Positions 60,419-64,000 of a stretch of DNA of 64,000 nucleotides are shown one piece after another. Every line of letters begins with the position of its first letter. The stretch's first letter is position 1. Source of the stretch: Flavobacterium hibernum. GTDB taxonomy: Bacteria > Bacteroidota > Bacteroidia > Flavobacteriales > Flavobacteriaceae. Position numbers and translations under genes: made by a program. The stretch spans positions 62,001 through 126,000 of the forward strand of contig NZ_JPRK01000009.1 of NCBI RefSeq assembly GCF_000832125.1, written 5' to 3'. A model generated the notes under the pieces. It saw only the letters and a list, made by a program, of their open reading frames with translations, did no database searches and was not told where the DNA came from.

Positions 60419-60967
60419 ATGTACATAAGACTTGTCCCTAAAAAAAATAGTAAAGCCTCTATATGGAGTGGCGGATTAACATATGAATATATGATATATC
60501 CAAAAACAGCTAACTATGCCGATAGAGATTTTATATTTAGAATAAGCAGTGCTACAATAGAGAAAGTACCTTCAGTGTTCACCAAATTTAAGGGCTACTA
60601 TCGATACTTGGCTATGCTTGATAACTGCTTAGATATTGAGATAAACAAAGAAAAAAAAGTATATGAGAAGTATGAAATCATGAAATTTAATTCGGATGAC
60701 GAGATTACTTCCTATACAAAAGGTATTGATTTTAATTGGATGGTTTCTGAAAAAGTTGTCCATCACAAACTGAGAATAACGAATAGTAGTCAGAATTGTG
60801 ATGCTGAAATACTATTTTTATTTTCTCTGGATATAACAACTATTAAAATTAATGAGAATTGTTATGATCTAGAACCTTATGATTTATTAGTCATTGAAAA
60901 TCCTGAAAAGGAAAATGTAATGCTTCATTCTTCTAATGAATGTCTTTATGGAATATTAGATTTTTAA
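60419..60967 (+). CDS. HutD/Ves-like cupin family protein
   Basis: 182 residues. The N-terminal half matches the HutD (Ves) pattern: SIWSGGLTYEYMIYP, then FIFRISSATIEKVPSVFTKF, then GYYRYLAMLDNCLDIEIN. Ves/HutD proteins have a double cupin fold without a known catalytic function and are found with histidine-use genes in some bacteria. hutH is 20 kb away here. The Lys/Glu/Asn-rich middle part is divergent from typical members. Confidence 0.75.
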   Translation: MYIRLVPKKNSKASIWSGGLTYEYMIYPKTANYADRDFIFRISSATIEKVPSVFTKFKGYYRYLAMLDNCLDIEINKEKKVYEKYEIMKFNSDDEITSYTKGIDFNWMVSEKVVHHKLRITNSSQNCDAEILFLFSLDITTIKINENCYDLEPYDLLVIENPEKENVMLHSSNECLYGILDF

Positions 60968-61021
60968 TCTGCTAATGTGTGGAGAAGAAAATTTAGTTTT
61001 TTTATTACGTACGTGAAATTT

Positions 61022-61145
61022 GCTCGCAAAGACGCAGAGACGCAAAGAAAAATAAAACCTTGCGTCTTCGCGCGTTTGCGAGATTTTAAATACAACGTTA
61101 GACGCACAGCTGTGCGTCTCTACAATATACCTTTGAACCTTAATG
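61022..61145. repeat. Family B palindrome (copy 2) and ACCTTTG string before the Crp/Fnr gene
   Basis: GCTCGCAAAGACGCAGAGAC GCAAAG (61022-61047) pairs with CTTGCGTCTTCGCGCGTTTG CGAGA (61059-61083). It is followed by an AGACGCACAGCTGTGCGTCT palindrome (about 61100-61119). Then comes TACCTTTGAACCTTAA (61126-61141), which contains TACCTTTG. The Crp/Fnr gene ends at 61172. Confidence 0.7.
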
Positions 61146-61171
61146 CCTAAGCAACTCAGTACCTCACCAAC

Positions 61172-61741
61172 TCAGCATCTCTTCTTAATCTTTGACAAAA
61201 ATTCATGCGAAACACCAAGATAAGAGGATAAATTTCTATTGTTAATCTTATCTATTTTGTGTGCGTATCTCTCAATAAATTCCAAATATCGTTGTTTAGA
61301 AGTTTTATTTAAAACATCGACTAATCTTTGCTGAATGGCGATATTAGCCTTTTCGACTATAAGAATATGAAACTGAAGTAACTTTGGTACTTGTTCAAAC
61401 AAAAGTGCTTTATTGGTTTTGTTAATCACCAAAATCTCACTGTCTTCGATGGCTTTAATATTGTAGGTTGTTGGTTTTTGATGGTAAAAACTTTCGATAT
61501 CACACATCCATTCGTTTTCGAAAGAGAAGAAAATTACACTTTCGGTTCCGTTGTCATTTAAAATGTAGGTTTTAAAGGCTCCTTTTAAAATGAAACCTTC
61601 ATAAGAACTGTTTGAATCCTGAATTTGTAGGTATTCATTTTTTTTAAGTTTAATAAATTCTGTTTTTTCAACAACAAAATTCCATTCCTCATCAGTGAGT
61701 AGAAATTTGCGTTCAATGCTTAATCGTAGGTTTTTATACAT
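61172..61741 (-). CDS. Crp/Fnr family transcriptional regulator
   Basis: 189 residues from ATG 61741. The frame is open to 61906 but the first 55 codons are hydrophobic and unlike the family, and the shorter start begins with YKNLRLSIERKFLLTDEEW, a normal Bacteroidota CRP-family start. Cyclic nucleotide-binding beta-roll at about 20-115 (YEGFILKGAFKTYIL, ESVIFFSFENEWMCDIESF), HTH at the C-terminus (NLSSYLGVSHEFLSKIKKR). The nucleotide or ligand is unknown. Divergent from a pectate lyase gene; the 218-bp gap holds two palindromes and the regulator may control the lyase. Confidence 0.88.
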   Translation of the reverse strand: MYKNLRLSIERKFLLTDEEWNFVVEKTEFIKLKKNEYLQIQDSNSSYEGFILKGAFKTYILNDNGTESVIFFSFENEWMCDIESFYHQKPTTYNIKAIEDSEILVINKTNKALLFEQVPKLLQFHILIVEKANIAIQQRLVDVLNKTSKQRYLEFIERYAHKIDKINNRNLSSYLGVSHEFLSKIKKRC

Positions 61742-61800
61742 GTGGTTTTTACTTTTATTCTTACTCAGGGGCGTAAGTAGGTGAATGAATGAAAAATAAT

Positions 61801-61896
61801 GTAATCGATTACGTAAAAATATAATTTTTTGTAATGTGATGGTTACGAAATACATAATTAACAGTAAAATATTTTCAAAACATTGAACTTGTTCAA
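61801..61896. promoter_or_regulatory. Candidate operator palindromes between Crp/Fnr and pectate lyase genes
   Basis: GTAATCGATTAC (61801-61812) is a perfect 12-base palindrome. TTGAACTTGTTCAA (61883-61896) is a perfect 14-base palindrome. Both lie in the 218-bp divergent region and could be regulator-binding dyads. Neither matches the TGTGA-type site of E. coli CRP. Confidence 0.4.
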
Positions 61897-61959
61897 CATT
61901 ATTCATACAAATTATAAGCAGATTTGCAGTATTAACTATTTAAAACCACACTTAATATT

Positions 61960-63072
61960 ATGAAACTTAAATCAATTTGTACAGTGTTAGCCCTAACACT
62001 AGTTTTTGGATTCGCAAGCTGCAACTCCGAAGAAATTGCCACTCCACAAAGTAGCGAAAATGCAATTATCGAAACCACAACACCTATTACCGGCAGTGCA
62101 ACAGCAAAAGTTGGAAACTGTACTGAAGTTCCTGGATGGGCTTCTCAAAACGGAGGAACTACAGGTGGAGGAACATCTCCCGAAACGGTTGTTAGTAATT
62201 ATGCTCAATTAAAATTAGCAATTGAAAACAGCGCCGTTAAGGTGATAAAAGTTACGGGTACAATTACTATCACGGCAAGATTGTCCTTGCAAGATCAAAC
62301 GGGTAAAACTATTTATGGTGCAAGTGGAGCAAAACTGGTATCGACAGATCAAACTAAAGATGGTTCTGGTATTATCAACATTAAAAGATGTACGAATTTA
62401 ATCATCAGAAATTTAATTTTTGAAGGACCTGGTGCTTATGACACTGATGGTTGGGACAATGCTATTTTGGACGATTGTCAAAATGTATGGGTAGATCACT
62501 GCGAATTTAGAGATGGTGTTGATGGAAACTTTGACATCAAAAACAAGTCTGATTATGTGACTGTTTCTTATACCAAATTTACTTACCTAAAAGCGCCAAA
62601 AGCGGGAGGCTCGGGAGGAACAGATGATCACAGATTCTCGAATTTAATTGGTTCTAGTGACGGTGCAACTGCTGATCGTGGAAAACTAAGAATTACTTTT
62701 GCTCGTTGCTGGTGGGCTGCAGGCTGCAAAGAAAGAATGCCTAGAGTTCGTTTTGGTAAAATACACATTATTAACAGTTACTTTAATAGTACAGTAACTA
62801 ACAAATGTATTGCGGCAGGTTTTGAAGCCGATATTCGCGTAGAAAACAATGTTTTTGAAGGTGTTAAGACTCCAATAGATTTAATGACTGGATACACAGC
62901 AGTTACAGCAGTTGGAAACTCTTTCGTAAATACAACTGGAAACACAGCCGGAAGCAACACTGCGTTTACTCCACCTTATTCTATTTTAACATTAGCAGCA
63001 ACAGCGGTTAAAGCAGATATTACTGCAGGAGCAGGTGCTACTTTTTCTGGTAATACTTGTGGATCGTTTTAA
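61960..63072 (+). CDS. Pectate lyase (PL1) lipoprotein
   Basis: 370 residues. Signal with lipobox GFASC (C21), then a Thr/Gly-rich linker (GGTTGGGTSPE). Right-handed beta-helix PL1 domain: VWVDHCEFRDGVDGNFDIK (176-194, calcium-site Asp residues), DDHRFSNLIGSSD, and RMPRVRFGKIHIINSYF with R259, R262 and R264 as catalytic and substrate Arg residues. Cleaves polygalacturonate by beta-elimination at the cell surface. Other pectin genes are not visible here. It diverges from a Crp/Fnr regulator. Confidence 0.9.
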   Translation: MKLKSICTVLALTLVFGFASCNSEEIATPQSSENAIIETTTPITGSATAKVGNCTEVPGWASQNGGTTGGGTSPETVVSNYAQLKLAIENSAVKVIKVTGTITITARLSLQDQTGKTIYGASGAKLVSTDQTKDGSGIINIKRCTNLIIRNLIFEGPGAYDTDGWDNAILDDCQNVWVDHCEFRDGVDGNFDIKNKSDYVTVSYTKFTYLKAPKAGGSGGTDDHRFSNLIGSSDGATADRGKLRITFARCWWAAGCKERMPRVRFGKIHIINSYFNSTVTNKCIAAGFEADIRVENNVFEGVKTPIDLMTGYTAVTAVGNSFVNTTGNTAGSNTAFTPPYSILTLAATAVKADITAGAGATFSGNTCGSF

Positions 63073-63112
63073 TAAAAAATAGTTCTTTTTCTAATTATAG
63101 AACTAATATATT

Positions 63113-63262
63113 ATCTCGCAAAGTCGCGAAGTCGCAAAGTTTGATATTCTTTGCGATTCTGCGACTTCGCGAGATTCTTTTTATAAAATATCTTAGACGC
63201 ACTGCCGTAAAAAACCTTTGAACCTTTGTTACTCTGCACCTTTGAACCTAAAGAACCTACAA
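63113..63262. repeat. Family B palindrome (copy 3) and ACCTTTG string after the pectate lyase
   Basis: ATCTCGCAAAGTCGCGAAGT CGCAAAG (63113-63139) pairs almost perfectly with CTTTGCGATTCTGCGACTTC GCGAGAT (63149-63175), loop TTTGATATT. An AACCTTTGAACCTTTGTTAC TCTGCACCTTTGAACCT string follows at about 63211-63250, abutting the end of the DUF3037 gene (63257). Confidence 0.8.
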
Positions 63263-63640
63263 AACCAATTCGCTAAATAATCTTTGAATTGTTTTTTCTA
63301 AATCTTCAGACAAACCTGGGTGTGGTCTTGATGTTTGAATTGCCGAACTACGAATCGCTGTTAGCCATCTAAAACGTTCCGGAATATCCATTTCGCCAAT
63401 TGGGCCGCCATCTTTAACTCCGTTTGCAATTTTTTCTAATGCAGTTATGTTACAATGCAATTGTTCAATGTCAAAATCGTTTGATAATGCTTCAATTTTA
63501 GCATCGTTTATGTAGTGTAATACTTTTATAAATTTGGCTTTTTTGCAAAATAAAATAATTCCGATGTTTAGGAATTCTTCGCGTTCCACTCTTGGTACCA
63601 CACGAATTACGGCATACTCATATAAGTGACTATCTTGCAT
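63257..63640 (-). CDS. DUF3037 protein
   Basis: 127 residues. The N-terminal half YEYAVIRVVPRVEREEFLNIGIILFCKKAKFI and the C-terminal IGEMDIPERFRWLTAIRSSAIQTSRPHPGLSEDLEKTIQRLF match the DUF3037 domain. In many bacteria this gene follows a HipA-like kinase gene and overlaps it, and the same arrangement is seen here: its first codons overlap the upstream gene by 11 bp. Function of the pair is not established. Confidence 0.88.
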   Translation of the reverse strand: MQDSHLYEYAVIRVVPRVEREEFLNIGIILFCKKAKFIKVLHYINDAKIEALSNDFDIEQLHCNITALEKIANGVKDGGPIGEMDIPERFRWLTAIRSSAIQTSRPHPGLSEDLEKTIQRLFSELVL

Positions 63641-64000
63641 TTTGGGCTTGATTTACAAAGATTTCTGAATTGTTTAATCGGGTCTGTAAAAACTGTAAGT
63701 ATACGTTTCTTAATGCTTCGGGAGTTTCATCTGTATCTTCCCATTGCAACCATTCTAGCGGAATCGTATTTACAATATCTTCCAGAATTTCATGCGTTAA
63801 AAGCGCTTTAAATTCGGTATCAACCTCTTTTAAAAGTGTAGCTTGTGGCAATAAAACGTGATCTTTTATCAATGCAAATGGACTTTTGGCATGTTGTTCC
63901 CAATTGTTCCAGGAATGATGAAAATACAAACATGCACCATGATCAATTAGCCATAATTCTTTATGCCAAATTAACATATTAGTATTTCTAAATGTTCTGT
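63630..64000 (-). CDS. HipA-like kinase domain protein, 3' part only
   Basis: The frame runs from the right edge of the window, with codons for RTFRNTN preceding an internal Met at 63977. The NMLIWHKELWLIDHGACLYFHHSW segment with the ATP-binding Asp-His matches the HipA-like family that pairs with DUF3037. The visible C-terminal part is 123 residues, about a half of a full-length member. It overlaps the DUF3037 gene by 11 bp. The true start is outside the window. Confidence 0.82.
   Translation of the reverse strand, partial: RTFRNTNMLIWHKELWLIDHGACLYFHHSWNNWEQHAKSPFALIKDHVLLPQATLLKEVDTEFKALLTHEILEDIVNTIPLEWLQWEDTDETPEALRNVYLQFLQTRLNNSEIFVNQAQNAR

Noticed and set aside
38840..60967. HutD-like protein and hutH as a histidine-use operon
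   Set aside because: They are 20 kb apart, separate transcription units, with no other hut genes nearby.
61742..61906. Longer 5' extension of the Crp/Fnr protein from an ATG at 61906
   Set aside because: The 55 additional residues are hydrophobic and unlike the family and would cover the palindromes in the divergent regulatory region.
1..64000. tRNA or rRNA genes, transposase, integrase or phage genes
   Set aside because: None seen by reading both strands for conserved segments or protein motifs. A tRNAscan-SE run would settle the tRNA point.

Overview
The window looks like a chromosomal segment of a Flavobacterium-type Bacteroidota. The DNA is AT-rich and Shine-Dalgarno motifs are weak. 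Many starts have a TAnnTTTG -7 element upstream, the promoter form established for Bacteroidota. The gene complement fits too: OstA-like protein, DUF349 protein, LUD protein beside ftsH, the fused aspartokinase/homoserine dehydrogenase, many lipoproteins, and the DUF3037/HipA-like pair. I see no rRNA, tRNA, CRISPR array, transposase or integrase. Taxonomy is inferred from gene content, not from a database match.

Region 1-9.2 kb holds mixed housekeeping genes: a MocR-type regulator, a secreted M14 peptidase, a methyltransferase, a head-to-head Nudix/pyrE pair only 7 bp apart, an SRPBCC protein, a membrane protein and birA. At 9.2-14.9 kb lies a tight co-directional block (rsfS, ftsH, LUD protein, cdsA, psd, acyl-CoA-binding protein, lipoprotein superoxide dismutase) that links membrane protease and phospholipid synthesis. 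GH130 and GH13 carbohydrate enzymes converge at 15-18 kb. From 18 to 27.5 kb come an OstA-like protein, a class III aminotransferase, a TPR-aroE pair, a DUF349 protein and an OsmC protein. gyrA with a TPR partner diverges from clpC at 27.6-34.4 kb. A RimK fusion, a YetF-type protein, a DUF47-pit phosphate transport pair and hutH follow.

At 40.8-46.2 kb is the threonine operon: thrA (fused), thrB and thrC. It is preceded by an unannotated 33-residue Thr/Ile-rich leader peptide, a compact hairpin over its stop codon, and an overlapping terminator with a T run. This is a strong candidate for ribosome-mediated attenuation and is the best regulatory find here.

The region 46.3-52.6 kb is accessory in character. 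It has a GNAT/DUF1272 pair flanked by inverted 9-mers, an LRR lipoprotein, an orphan XRE regulator, and several palindromic or MITE-like elements, followed by an LtaS-like transferase with a CX5R phosphatase. From 52.9 to 64 kb there are secreted and lipoprotein genes, an unusual pair made of a twin-arginine-bearing methyltransferase and a membrane-anchored FAD oxidase with about 300 residues of unrecognised C-terminal sequence, a HutD-like protein, a Crp/Fnr regulator divergent from a pectate lyase, and the start of a DUF3037/HipA-like pair.

The intergenic DNA is itself notable. At least seven families of short repeats (CGCAAAG palindromes, ATTCCGAGGAACGAGGAAT palindromes, ACCTTTGAACC strings, GATCGCGCAGATTT/GCGCGGATTTGCAATCC arms, TCCCGA..TCGGGA hairpins, AGTCTCCCGACTTCG arms, CCTGACAGG palindrome) fill most gaps over 150 bp, some nested in each other and some inside the threonine operon.
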